DNA of 64,000 nt from the NCBI GenBank assembly GCA_964247055.1, contig OZ176056.1:2418001-2482000 (forward strand), given 5' to 3'. The notes beneath the pieces were generated by a model that was not told the DNA's origin, ran no database searches, and saw only the letters and a program-made list of their open reading frames with translations. Origin of the DNA: Paragordius varius. Its lineage: Eukaryota > Nematomorpha. Made by a program: the position numbers and the translations under genes. Of this stretch, positions 44,584 through 56,120 are shown piece after piece. Numbering within the stretch: the first letter of the stretch is position 1; each line of letters begins with the position of its first letter.

Positions 44584-46027
44584 CTATAGTTAATATAAAA
44601 AAAATTGAATTGGTTAGGCATATAAAAAATATATGACAGTAGTTTTAACTAGAACTTCGTTTATAAATTAAATTAAAGTAAATTAAACGTCAGAATTTGC
44701 TAAAATCAGCTTTTCGAGGAAATATGATATATTCAATATATCATCAAAGCTAATGATTTAAAAATTTAAAGTAACGAAATTGAGATTTTTTTGTTTTCCA
44801 ATTGCTTCTATTTTCCGTATCTTCTATTTTTAGTTTGATCCCAGTAAGGTCACCATATATATTACTGAGCCAGCTTTTAAAGGGCGTCCCAAGTTTTCAG
44901 CTCGGTTTAGAGTAAGACATCATTTTATGGATATAATTTTTTGGAGGTCAAGATGGATGTGAACAGCCCATTTAAGTCGTTTGGCTCTTTGAAAGGGTTA
45001 AGAGCAGAGATTTTAAGGATTGTAACGGGATCGAATCGATAATTAAAATTATAGAATTTAGGATTATGTCCAAAAAGAATTGTTTTGAGTATTTTGGATT
45101 CAGAGTTTTGAAATGTGCCAAGGTTAGACTTTGTCATAGGCCAGCATTCCGTGTCTTAGGTCATCTCCGCATGGATAAAAGAATATAGCTGCGATTACGT
45201 TTCAAGTTTGATGAATTTATTATTAATTATGTGTTTTAGTCGATGGTATTTTCCCATACAGATGACCTGTGTTTGAGGCCATAATTGATACCTACGTTGG
45301 CAATTAATTCATCGCCAAAACATTTGAAGTGGGTATCAGTTTTGTAATTTTAGTTATTAGAGAATGGGTTTATATTTGGTTCTGGAAGAGGTAAGTTATC
45401 GATGCAATTTGAGCAAGCGAAGTTATCTATCCCAAGTGATTTTAGATTGGTGCATTTTTAATGGATTCAGAAATTACATTGCAAACAATATAAAATTTGC
45501 CTTAACAGCTAGAGCGCAAATTCTACATGGGTACTTAATCGGCATTCTATTATCATACATTAATTTTGTTATGGTTGGATTAATTTTGGGAAAATATCTT
45601 TTTCAAGCATATCTCCATTTGTCAATAGATAGAAGGAGGTTGTCTTCAGATAAATTTTTTATCAAGATCATCTGCAAAGAGCTCCCAAAGTAAACTGCGA
45701 ATATTCTTTGTAATCCCATCAATTATAATAAGGTGTAAAAAATTATATAATTTCATCGAAAATAAAAATAATATAATATACAAGTATAAGAAAGTTATTT
45801 AAATTCATACCGTTTGTGACCGTCTTTTTGTTCTAACTTCATCACGTTGAACTCTTTTAAATTCTTCCACATCTTATATGATATTACTAACAATAAAATT
45901 TACTTATATCTTCTGGTTTATTATCATATCCTGTTAGTATTGAACGCTTAATATGTTTAAAATGATAGATTTTGATTTTTCTCTCAAACATTTGGCTTAA
46001 AAGCTCGGTGAAAATATTTCAAAAACC
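44584..46027. other. Region between the divergent MRPS35 and TMEM39 genes
   Basis: Both genes must be transcribed outward from here. About 830 bp is the LINE relic; the rest shows no gene. A missing first exon of MRPS35 could lie here but I could not define one. Confidence 0.4.
44900..45730 (-). pseudogene. Decayed LINE relic (same family as 49456-52170)
   Basis: Minus-strand fragments include WELFADDL (RT catalytic box form) and YPCRICALAVKAN, the start of the PHD-like Cys finger seen in the larger LINE as [10 protein letters not shown]. Many stops and frameshifts. It separates the MRPS35 and TMEM39 5' ends. Confidence 0.55.
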
Positions 46028-47107
46028 ATGTGCATAACACAGCATTCAAAAGTTAAACAGATGTCTGAAGAAAACTCGTTGAAATATTTACCAGTAGATT
46101 CTCCTTTATTTTGTCAATTCTTGTTGACAATTTTTTCTATCGTTTCATTAATTTTGCAATACATTCAAATTTATAAAACTATTTGGTGGTTACCCTTTTC
46201 ACATACCCCTTATGCATTGGTAAACTTGGCCATTAATGTTGTACTTTAGAATTTTTATTTAATGAACCCTTACGTTATAATATATTTGCTCTCTATATTA
46301 ATGGCTCCCTTTGTTATGGAATTTGCACGAAAAGTTGATCATTTTTGATATATAATATTTAGTTTATAAAAGATTATAAGAATTCACAGGCGTATTTTAT
46401 GGTTTGGTCACTTGCCCTAATACCCATTTTAAATTATTACTTCATAAGTTTCCAATTTGATGTAGTTCGGACCTTATTTATTCTATATCCGTATAAATTT
46501 TTTAAAGTTATAGGTGGATCCTTTTTGCATTATATAAATTGCTAAAAATATTGCTTCAGATGAAAAATATGGCAAAGTCTTTACACAGCACTACAAATTT
46601 CTTTAATCAAATCAAAATGATTATATTTTTATCGAATCAATCAAAAGTATAATCCATATAATTTTAGGTACCTTTTAATTTGAGTTCCGACATGTCGAAA
46701 ATTCAAGACTTTAAAGAATTTTTCAATAGCAACATTTCAAAAATGGTGTTTACTACATTGTATTACTCCTATCACGCTTGTTTTTTGCCATGTATCTTAA
46801 CGCCGGTATATATTATAAGATCTTTTTGTATAAAATATTATTTTGGAGATTTATATAAAAAAGTAAAAAGGGAGACTAATTTAATTAAGTTTGGCTTATT
46901 ATATCATAAAAATAAAATTAATAATTCGGTTTTATTCCAAAAAGCGAGATATTTAAACAATTCAATTTAATATTCCAGAAATCTTAATATTATGCTAATA
47001 TATTTATCACTTTAAATTAATATCAAAATTCTAAAAGTATGTTTTAGTATAAAATAAATTTCGTTTATACCATATTATATATAGTTATAAAAAATTTTAA
47101 CCAAATA

Positions 47108-47147
<40 letters not shown>

Positions 47148-50100
47148 ACATAAATATTTTAGCAGTATGAAAATAACCCAATTTATCATTTTTTATTGAC
47201 ACTAAAAAAATTATTTTTTTTCTAGAGTACCGTCAATTACTTTATCAGTGATGCCATATTAATTTTTACGGCTAGCACATTAACTATTACATCGATAGTT
47301 TTATTTGAAACTTTTTCCTACAATGGACCTCTGACTTCCACAGGCTATAAAATTTGTCAAAATATTCAGGCTTTGGATGGAACAAAGTATTATTAATTTT
47401 AGTAAATTATATATATTTAAAGTTATAAGGATAAGTTTTTTATTGTAATTTTAAACCATGTATTTCTTGAGAATATTTAAGTCCCTATTTATAAATTATA
47501 TAAATTATAGGATTAGATTATTAAAATGTGGATTATAAAACCCAAAACGGTTTATTTTATCTTATATACCACTTTTATTTCAAGTTGGTCCTTAAACACT
47601 TTAAGTTTGTCCTTCGACACTTCAAGTTGGTGCTTAGACTTTTTAAGTTTGAATTTGACCATTTGCATGTATTTTTTTCATTTTTTACCCAATTTTTTTA
47701 TTTTATTATATATATTTATTTATTAATATTTTTTAATTAAAAAAGTTTTGTTTCCAACTAATTTTTTCCAATTCAACAATATTATGCAACCATAAATGTT
47801 TTCGACAAAAAATTATAACTATTATAATCTAGAAAACTAATATTTTTTTTATTTACATGCTAAAATTATAAAATTAATATATTTTTTTAAGATCTAAATC
47901 AGCTATACGGTTAATTAAAAGTTGATATTGATTAAAAATGGTTAGAGCAAGAGAATTGGTTAAAAATTATAAAATATATGAATGATGCATGGTTTGATTG
48001 ATAATTAAAAATAAATTCAAAACGTTGAACAAACAACTTGAAGTGTTTAAGGACCAATTTGAAATCTTAATTGACCATGAATTGTTCAAGAACCAATTTG
48101 AAATGTTAAAGGACCAACTTGAATTGTTTAAGGACATCAAGTGTAAATACTACTATAAGCAATTTTTCCATCATCCTGTCAGCCGGTGAGTGTTATAACC
48201 TTCGCAAGTCTACAATTTAAGTCTTTACCCTTTAATAAAAAAAATGTAAAAAAGAACCCTAAACTGTATATTATACTATTCATATTAAACAAATTTATTA
48301 TAAAAAAAGATAAGCTTTGTTTTTCTATTTTTATGTCTTATCTTTTCAAATTTATTTTAATGTAGATTAAATATAGTTGATTCTTAGATGCCATATTTAA
48401 GAAAAATTTTAAAATATAAAATATTTATGCATTTTACCTTGGTTCGGAACTAATAAAGTTGTTTATTTGATTTAAATGATATATGATAAAAATTGGTTAA
48501 TAATTAATATTTGTTTTGATGACATTTGAAACAATAACCATCCTGAAAAAGGTCACGTATTTTTCTGCATTTTAATACCAGTATATATTGTTAATTTAGA
48601 TAAATAAAATATAAATTTTTGATTAATTTATACGGTAATCTTATATCTTAGTTTTAAAGCGTTCAAATATTTTTTAAAAAAAATATAATTGATATATTTT
48701 TAAAATCTAGAGAAAATAATACTTTCAATGATGCAAATATGGCTGAAATCGAGCTATTCAAACAAAGTTGGATATATGTAAGTATATTTAAAATTATATT
48801 CATTTTTTTCAAAGAGTTTTTAATTCGCTATAGAAAAAAATATTTTTATATGAAGGTATTTTTCTGTATTTTACACCTTTATTGATTTTTTGAAATATCG
48901 CTTCTGTAACGAATAAATTTTAGCTATAATCTTAATCCAAAAACAAATTAACAAATATATATATGATTGTATATTAAATGGAATTAATAAAGAGTAGTAT
49001 TATCTCACAATCTTATAAACTTGGTTAAAACATTTTTTTACTTTAATAACGTATGGTATGTAAGAAATTGTTTAACTATGACAATGGGTAATCTGTATTA
49101 TGTTAAAATTGGGATTTTTTTCCAGTTTTATGCTAGATATATGTCACCACTTATAAAATTCTCGCTTTTTATTAACCAACTAATTATATCATTAATAATA
49201 TATAATAAAAGTATGAATTATTAAAGTTGTTGAGATCTTAAAATCTAATTATATATCTAAATATTATAAACATATGAGCCAAGTTATATTGAAAGCGGTC
49301 ACATCCAGGAATGCATTCTAAGATAATTAAATCAACCTGTACATATAAAAGTTATGTCTTTTGGTGTGAAGAACGGTATCCCACAAAGGAGTAGTTAGAT
49401 TTATATATTTAGATTTTGTACGGCATGCAAATTTTAAAACATATAAAATGAGTAATTAGGCTAAAAACGTGCCTGTAACCATTTTAAAAAAATTATACTT
49501 TTTCATATCAGCAGTTCTATTTTTTAAAACAATTCTCGTTGTGTATAATAAAATTATTATATAATTAAACCATAAGTTTCTGCAAACATTTCTCTCCTTA
49601 TGGATGGATGATATTAGGCTCCATAATCGGAGTTTTGTATCCACCAAGTAATTTCCTACATAAATTACGATCTTTTCTGTAAAATACGTTGATTCAAGCC
49701 CATTTTTATATATCATTATAAGAAAAGAGTGGTCGTCCCTTTCTTTTATTGCCATCAACATTAATGTTTTCAACAGTTTTTATAGGATGGGTGGCGTCTC
49801 TTCTCTAAATATGACCGTAGAGAAGCAATCTATTAGTTTGAATGATATAATCGATTTTGTCGGTTTTTTTAATGAAAGTTGTATTTCTGGTGTACGAAAG
49901 CAGCTTTTGAGTATTCGGTTCTCACTGGTTAGGAGTTTTTGATTAGTTTTGTTTAACGCCCAGGTTTCAGAACCATAGGTAAGAGCAGGTCTTATTCCTG
50001 CCTTGTATAGATACCATTTATTACGATTGTTAACATTTTTGTTTTGGAAAACATATTTTAACTGATTGTATTTATCCAATCTTGTTGTATTCTTCTTTTG

Positions 50101-53055
50101 ATAGCCTTTTGTGGGCTTCCCTGGGATATAATGACATCACCTAGGTAAACAAAAGAGTCTACCAATTCGATGTAATATCCATCAATGTTAAGTAGCTTTG
50201 GTCGATTAAAATTATTATTACTTGGGTCTAAGCAATTTAAACATTTAAAACTTATTACATTTGTTAGTTTGTCTTTTATTTTAAAGCATTTGTGTATCCA
50301 CATTTGACATATATGCCTTACTGCAAACAGAACAGGGGTATCTGGGTGTTTCACTTTCGCTCGTTATCATTATTTTTGTTTTTGTGGCGTTTTTAATCAT
50401 TCCATATTGTTCAAGGCATTTCTTCCACTTGGTATAGTTGTTTATCAGTTGATCCCATGATCGTGTCGTTATCACGAGGTCGTCGGCGAATAACATTTCC
50501 CAAGGGCATTCAGTTCTTATGTCTTGCGTTGCCGCATCCATTATAGTTATAAAAAGGAGTGGACTTAGGACTGAACCCTGATGTAGTCCAGCGTTGGTTG
50601 GGAAATTGTTTGTATTGCCGATATTGGTTTTAGCGTTGGTTGTTGTATTTTTATAGAGTAATAATAAGATTTACGTAGTGCACATTGAATTGTGGAGCGT
50701 GGTATTTGCTCAAACGCACTTTCAGATCTACAAAGACATGGTATAGCTTTTGTTTCTTTTCCAGATATCTTTCTTGTAAGCGTCTTAGGACAAACAAGGG
50801 ATCTATTGTGCTACTGTTTGGACGGAATGTCTGATTCGAATCTATGTTTATATGTTTTCTCAGCCTGTTTTCTAATATATTTTCGAAAATTTTCAGTGTG
50901 TGTTCTAGTAGTTTTAAAGGTCTGTACGACGATGTTTTTAGTCGATCGCCTTTATTTTTATAAATGGAGATTATTATGCTGTTCTTCCAATCGCTGGGAG
51001 TTTGGTTTGTAATTATTATTTAGTTAAAGAGTTTTGTCAGATACTCTGCAGTGTTTTTGATGGGTCGAATGAAGTCGACTGAAAGGCTGCTTGGGCCTGG
51101 AGCTTTGTTACTTTTTAATTTATTGATTGCAGTTGTGACTTCATCCATGGTGATTTCTTGTATGGGACCATCTACTGGTGAAACCGTGCTAAATTGTTTG
51201 GTCGGGTTTACTTGGTTGAGTTGTTTTTCTGAATTCGTTTTCCAAATTTCTTTGACTTTCGAGGGATTCGTTATTATATTATAATTATCTTTATTACATT
51301 TTATGGTTGTAACATCTTTATTACTATTGTTAAGGTTTTTGAGTCTTTTAAAAATCGTTTGGTTTTAAAAGTCTTTTCCTAAACTTTCAGCGATTTTAAC
51401 GGATTTTTCATTCATAGCGTGTCGAATGGCCTTTTGGACCTCTTTTTAAGAAAAAAACCAACCGCATATAACATATAATTCTGGTGACCACTCATCTATG
51501 ATAGACTTAATATTAATTCCAAAAAACATTAGGAAACATCTAAAAAACATCAAAACTTACTATATCTCTTACCAACACAAGCTAATAACAGCATTTCTAA
51601 TCATTAAGAAAAGCCGTAAGACTGCATTCCAACCTCAAAAAATAAATATAACAAAGTTAAAGGATCCAAAATTATTAACCGAATATACCAAAAAAACAGA
51701 GTTACATATACACGAACAAAACAATGTTGAAACTCTATGGAAAAATTTTAAAAGCACAATTCCAACATCTGCCAAAAAACACTGCGGCTTTACTAAACCA
51801 ATGAGACAACGGAAAAGCTGGTGGTGGAAAAATGAAATAAAACCATTGTTGCGTGAAAAATAAGCATACAAAAAATGGAAAAGTTCCAAAAATAATGATG
51901 ATAAAAAAGTTTATGATGATAAAAAACGAGAGGTCCAAAAGGCCATTCGACACGCTATGAATAAAAAATCCGTTAAAATTGCTGAAAATTTAGAAAAAGA
52001 CTTTAAAAACCAAACGATTTTTAAAAGACTTAAAAACCTTAACAATAGTAATAAAGATGTTAAAACCATAAAATGTATTAAAGATGCGAATGATAATATA
52101 ATAACGAATCCCTCGAAAGTCAAAGAAATTTGGAAAATTCCTTATCCATGTAGAATTGTAATTAAAGAAATCGGTTTTAATAAAATATTTCTCATAAAGG
52201 CTATTTTGCACAAATATAAAGGTAAAAAGAATTGACTCATTCTATTAAAGTTGATCTGAATTTTAATGTAATAAAAAATATGTCTAATAAGAATATAGTT
52301 ATTTAAATGCCAATTATAACGGTCAGAAAACAATAAAAAAAAGATACGGAAAAAATGTAAAATATAAAAGGCATATATTTTTTTCTATACCTGTATAAAC
52401 TTTGTTTCAACATATATTATACAATCAAGATTATGATGAGGATGTTACCGTATTTCTATTTTTGATTTAAAAAATACGGTTGTTTAATACTATGCTTGGT
52501 TTTTAGGAGCGTGTGGTCCGTATAACATTTTTTACTAGTTATTAATATTAAAAAATCCACAAAGATAGGTTATAAAAAAATAGTTTTAAAACTATAGTTG
52601 ACTTATGCTTGTCTTTTAATATATTTAGTTTTAATCCGCATAATACCAATTTTAACTAACCGGTATAATTTATAGAAAATATTCACATCTAATGCCATAA
52701 AAAGACGAATTACATAAAAAAACACAAGATTTTAAAACTATGTATAGTTGTTTTTGTTCGTAAAATTTTATTTTAAATCAAAAAATATTTTTCTTTTTTT
52801 TGTATATAGAAAACATTCAACCGACCCAATCTGTGCCTAGGATATGTTTTAATATTTCATTACACCTGCATGGTTTTTATGATTGGTGCCATTATCTTTA
52901 ATCGACATTGGAATCGTGTGCTATCCCTGGGATTAATCCTATTTTGCAATTATTACCTAAACTTTAAAATGGTTAGAGAATTTATTGCTTTACAAAAGCT
53001 GTCCACATATTTGGATTCGAAACCATGTTGTTATACGGATAAAAAAATTGATTGA
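46028..53055 (+). CDS. TMEM39: TMEM39-family ER multipass membrane protein, at least 8 exons (382 aa as modelled)
   Basis: Exons 46028-46219, 46250-46333, 46363-46490, 46514-46646, 46668-46805, 47226-47386, 48711-48777, 52810-53055; 1149 nt = 383 codons with TGA. Matches to TMEM39[34 protein letters not shown], a [19 protein letters not shown] cytosolic segment, [61 protein letters not shown]. Several hydrophobic helices. TMEM39 proteins are ER membrane proteins linked to secretory traffic (collagen secretion in worms) and phosphoinositide export/autophagy in mammals. The first four introns are 30, 29, 23 and 21 nt; later ones are 420, 1324 and ~4032 nt, the last holding two LINE segments. 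Human TMEM39A is 488 aa; a conserved segment before the last exon is not in this model. A candidate piece (GACGPYNIF, near 52507-52537) resembles it but gives no clean splice phase, so one exon is probably missing. Confidence 0.85.
46220..46249 (+). other. 30-nt intron 1 of TMEM39
   Basis: GTAAAC...TTTAG; unspliced reading hits TAG at the acceptor. Joins TPYAL to NFYLMNPY. Confidence 0.85.
46334..46362 (+). other. 29-nt intron 2 of TMEM39
   Basis: GTTGAT...ATTTAG; contains TGA in frame. Joins EFARK to [12 protein letters not shown]. Confidence 0.8.
46491..46513 (+). other. 23-nt intron 3 of TMEM39
   Basis: GTATAA...GTTATAG; splicing restores the frame across [16 protein letters not shown]. 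Confidence 0.75.
46647..46667 (+). other. 21-nt intron 4 of TMEM39
   Basis: GTATAATCC...ATTTTAG. Its length is a multiple of three but it contains an in-frame TAA, so it must be removed to join SNQSK to VPFNLSSD, the conserved segment before the next helix. Confidence 0.78.
47110..47142. repeat. (TA)n microsatellite
   Basis: About 16 TA dinucleotides in TMEM39 intron 5. Confidence 0.9.
47562..48165. repeat. Foldback-like element with TTAAGGACCAACTTGAA subrepeats, TMEM39 intron 6
   Basis: Left arm: ATATACCACTTTTATTTCAAG then CTTGGTCCTTAAACACTT-type units (four). Right arm: inverted units such as TTAAGGACCAACTTGAATTG (five), ending AAGTGTAAATACTACTATAAG. About 330 bp of AT-rich centre. Same architecture as the main family but a different subrepeat. 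Confidence 0.65.
49456..51450 (-). mobile_element. LINE segment, RT and PHD-like finger, minus strand, TMEM39 last modelled intron
   Basis: Minus-strand reading from high to low coordinates: [11 protein letters not shown]..., [39 protein letters not shown] (50500 region), a Cys finger [10 protein letters not shown] ... [10 protein letters not shown] ... [30 protein letters not shown] and [10 protein letters not shown]. These are a non-LTR reverse transcriptase with an embedded PHD-like zinc finger. Several frameshifts and stops; not active. Joined head-to-head at about 51450 to the plus-strand segment. Confidence 0.82.
51460..52170 (+). mobile_element. LINE segment, pre-RT linker, plus strand (inverted partner)
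   Basis: Plus-strand frames read [19 protein letters not shown], ...[65 protein letters not shown]: the linker between endonuclease and RT in the same LINE family. About 210 bp (51930-52140) repeats, with differences, the first part of the minus-strand segment (51450-51240). After EIWK it jumps to a PYPCRI sequence, suggesting an internal deletion. Confidence 0.75.
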
Positions 53056-53079
53056 ATAGTGTAAATATGGTGTATTGCA

Positions 53080-53085
53080 AATAAA
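53080..53085 (+). terminator. TMEM39 polyadenylation signal
   Basis: AATAAA 25 nt after the TMEM39 stop, only five bases from the opposite-strand signal of eL42. Confidence 0.6.
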
Positions 53086-53090
53086 TTTAA

Positions 53091-53096
53091 TTTATT
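53091..53096 (-). terminator. eL42 polyadenylation signal
   Basis: AATAAA on the minus strand 47 nt after the eL42 stop. The two genes are convergent with stops 88 nt apart, so their 3' UTRs must overlap. Confidence 0.6.
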
Positions 53097-53143
53097 AACT
53101 ATTTTATGAATAATGTGGTGATAAATCGGCCGTTTCATACACG

Positions 53144-53537
53144 TTAAAATTGGATCATTTGTCCCTGAAATAATTAACAAAACAAATTTAACTTTTTTCT
53201 TTTTATCTCCACCAATTTCAAAATGTTTACAACGCTTAATTTTAAGTTGCTTCTTGACTTTACATTTAGTGCATTCCATTCTTAACACAATTTTTTTCGT
53301 TGTTTTTGCCTTAAAAATTTAAAAAATGCCAAACCTTTTTCCTGAAAATAGGTTTGGTTTGTCCACCATAACCTTTTTGTTTGCGATCATACCTCCTCCT
53401 ACCTTATCAGATTAAATAAAAAAATAACCTTGAGAATGGACATTTTCTTTCCCTTTTTTGTATTGGGTTATTTTCTGAACTGTATGGCATTTGCACTTTT
53501 GACAATAGGTCCTACGAGCTTTCGGCACATTAACCAT
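53144..53537 (-). CDS. RPL36A: 60S ribosomal protein eL42 (L36A/L44), 4 exons, 104 aa
   Basis: Exons on the minus strand: 53537-53429, 53402-53335, 53309-53193, 53164-53144; 315 nt = 105 codons with TAA. Introns are 26, 25 and 28 nt, all GT-AG. Cytosolic large-subunit protein near the E site. The product starts [19 protein letters not shown] and has [68 protein letters not shown]; the two CxxC pairs of the zinc site are present and the length is close to the 106 aa of animals. The Pro of KPIF, linked in yeast to cycloheximide sensitivity, is kept. This highly conserved protein makes the tiny introns unambiguous. An acceptor (CTTCTTGTAG) ends four bases before ATG. A MITE begins ~120 bp upstream of the start, so little native promoter sequence separates them. 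Confidence 0.97.
53165..53192 (-). other. 28-nt intron 3 of eL42
   Basis: GTTAAA...TTTCAG on the minus strand; joins GGDKKKK to GQMIQF and the stop. Confidence 0.92.
53310..53334 (-). other. 25-nt intron 2 of eL42
   Basis: GTTTGG...TTTAAG on the minus strand; joins PIFRKK to AKTTKK. Confidence 0.92.
53403..53428 (-). other. 26-nt intron 1 of eL42
   Basis: GTTATT...GATAAG on the minus strand; joins [12 protein letters not shown]. Confidence 0.92.
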
Positions 53538-53657
53538 ATTTCTACAAGAAGTGAGAATAACCAAAAAATGTGTGAATGTGATTATATAAATTTTATTTAT
53601 TTTTTGATTCACAATTCGGTGATATTTAACACTTGGATACAACACATTCATTTTAGT

Positions 53658-54205
53658 CCTTCGATTCAAATTGGGGTAGTTAAATACCCCAGGCCTGTTT
53701 AAAATTAAATTCTTTAAAAAATATGGAAGGAATCGAAACTATGGCAAAATTTTGCACGCATATAACATTAATAAACCGAAATATATAAAAAATTTTATTC
53801 AAAAATACGTGATATTACTTTTTTTAAGCTAAAACCGAAAGGTTAAATAGTCAACGTGACATGTGTGCAATGGTAAAATTAAAAAATAATGCAAAATAAA
53901 CCGTTTTTTTATTTTTATTAATGTTAGATGTAATTTAAATAAAAAAATTAGCTTTAATTCTACCCTTAAAATTGAATAAAGACGATATTTAAAAATTTTG
54001 TAAAATAAAAATGGCGGCCAAGTAGTTTGACATGGAACTTTTTTTTCAAAACAAAATTTTATTTAGATATTTTGGCATATTTATATAATTTTTATTAGAA
54101 TACAAGCATAAATTTAAATTGGGACCGTTTCCTTCAGTAGTTTTTTTAAAAATCCTGAATCAAATTTAGTCTGGGGTATTTTAATACCCCAATTTGAATC
54201 GAAGT
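53658..54205. repeat. ~550-bp MITE with nested palindromic ends (copy 2)
   Basis: Ends CTTCGATTCAAATTGGGGTA and TACCCCAATTTGAATCGAAG are about 32-bp terminal inverted repeats. Inside each tip GGGGTA(TT/GT)TAAATACCCC forms a second palindrome. The body matches 13279-13808 in the opposite orientation. Confidence 0.75.
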
Positions 54206-55424
54206 GTTAAAATATAATATGTAAAAAACATATATTTTAATCCCTAATTATTAAATTTACTGACGTGAAGATAATCTTTTAATTTGGTATATTAAAATTT
54301 TGTCTATAATTTTTAATTTGTATATTATGAACAACTTAATCGAGTACAGCAATTTTGCACATTGTCCATATAAATAGCCTAAAAAATGTATATTTTGATA
54401 GGAAAATGCATCAAGATTATCATGGTGATTTTGGTTATGGCCTTTACGAATCATAAAAAGTTATTGCATATTTAAAAGTCTTCCATATCAGTAAATAGAA
54501 TTTGCGAAAACTTTTTAATAAAAGTCTGATGAGAGCCAAATGCTTCCTTACAAATTTTCAAAACTATATTATTAACTGCATATTAAAAGGAAAACTATAT
54601 TACAAAATTAACCTATAGAAGAGTGCTCCGTAAAGTCTCATAATTTTTTGATCTTCTAAAAATTTTTTTTAAATAATAGCAAAAATATTGGGATTACTTG
54701 AAAATTTTTAATAAACGCCAAATGCATCTTTCCAAAAATCTAATTTTTCTCAATATTTTTCTGAATCGCAATTCATCTATTTTGATTTTTCATGGAAACA
54801 ATATAAAATCGTTTTATATTTTAAAGGGTTTTTCTATGATATTTGATGAATTTTTCCATAGAGTTTTGATTAGAATTATTGTTAGTCTTCAAATATTTGA
54901 TAAAAATAAATGTTTTTATGAAAATTCACCAAAACTTAAATCTTTAAAAATCTGAAGCGATCGTTCATCGTTGAATTATACTGAAAAGTGTTTTTATTTT
55001 GTCCTAAAGCCTTTTTTATGCCGTTTCCATCATGCTTCAAAATAGTATCAAGTACCCTACAGCATAATTTTGATAAAAATTAAAACTAATTCTAGTTAGA
55101 TATTTCGGCTAATTCATATTATTTTTATTTGGCTAGACTAAAGACATAAATTTAAATTGAACCGTTCTTCCCAGATTTTAAAAATATCCACTTTAGTTTG
55201 GGGAATTTAGAGAGTTCAATTTGATTTAAAGTTTTAATATCATTTATAGCAAATTTTTGGTGAAAGATTTAATAGAGAAACAGTAATAAATTATTAAAAA
55301 TTACAAAATATAAATAAAACTTTAATTTGCAATTTACAAGCCGGTTGAATTATTTTTTCCCAAATTCAGAGGAATCATATATCATTGGTATTTTAAGAAC
55401 ACCATTCTTAAAACTTAATTACCT

Positions 55425-56120
55425 TTTCACTTTTTTGTCCTAGTTTACCTTTTGGTGTATTATCCTAGAGCCTAATTTTGCAAATCAATTATAGTATTAT
55501 AACTTATTATATATTAATTATCAACAATAAAACGCGATTGAAACGAACAGCTCAAATATACCATTTACAATTCAATTCAACAATTAAAATTCACCCTTAA
55601 ACAATTTAAATTCACCCTATAAATAAATTATGTGTTTTCGAAGTAATATAACTCATCATTAAAAAGAATATTTTTATGGCATAGTTTATTATTTTTTCAG
55701 TATTATATAAATTTTATACGTAATTTTATTTTTTAAAATATAAAAACGTTTTTAATCTAAAAAAAAGACATAAATTATTTTAGGGAGAATTTGAATTGTT
55801 TATGGGTGGATTTGTATTGTTTAAGGGTGTTTAATTGCTAAGGGTAAATTTGAACTGGTAAATGGTATATATCAAGTTTTGGCTGGTAAAATTTAATGTG
55901 AAAACCTCTCTAAGTTAATTATTTATATTTAACCTGCCTGTTGCATTAGCGATTTAAAAAATTTATAGAAAAAATGGCAGCAAAATAGATCAGGTTTATT
56001 TCAATTTTACATTTTTTTAAAATAGATTCTATCATGCGCCAAATGGCTCGGCTTAATACCTCTACTTTTTAATCGAATTTTAAATCGCTCCATGCTATAA
56101 AACTAGCCCAAAGATAATGG
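55425..56120. repeat. Dispersed ~500-bp repeat, copy interrupted by a foldback-like element
   Basis: Shares CACTTTTTTGTCCTAGTTTA, AACGAACAGCT, GCATTAGCGATTTAAAAAA and the AATCGCTC block with 56575-57090. The segment 55557-55869 is an insertion absent from the other copies. Confidence 0.6.
55557..55869. repeat. Foldback-like element inserted in a dispersed repeat
   Basis: Ends TATACCATTTACAATTCAAT and TGAACTGGTAAATGGTATA. Comparison with the uninterrupted repeat at ~56785-56800 (CAAATATCAGG) gives an empty site and shows insertion at a TA. Confidence 0.8.

Noticed and set aside
47526-48189. Overlapping small frames rich in Phe, Lys and Leu repeats
   Set aside because: Produced by the ~20-bp subrepeats of the foldback-like element at 47562-48165.
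50692-51284. Plus-strand open frames with hydrophobic stretches between LINE parts
   Set aside because: They are the antisense of the minus-strand LINE reverse transcriptase.
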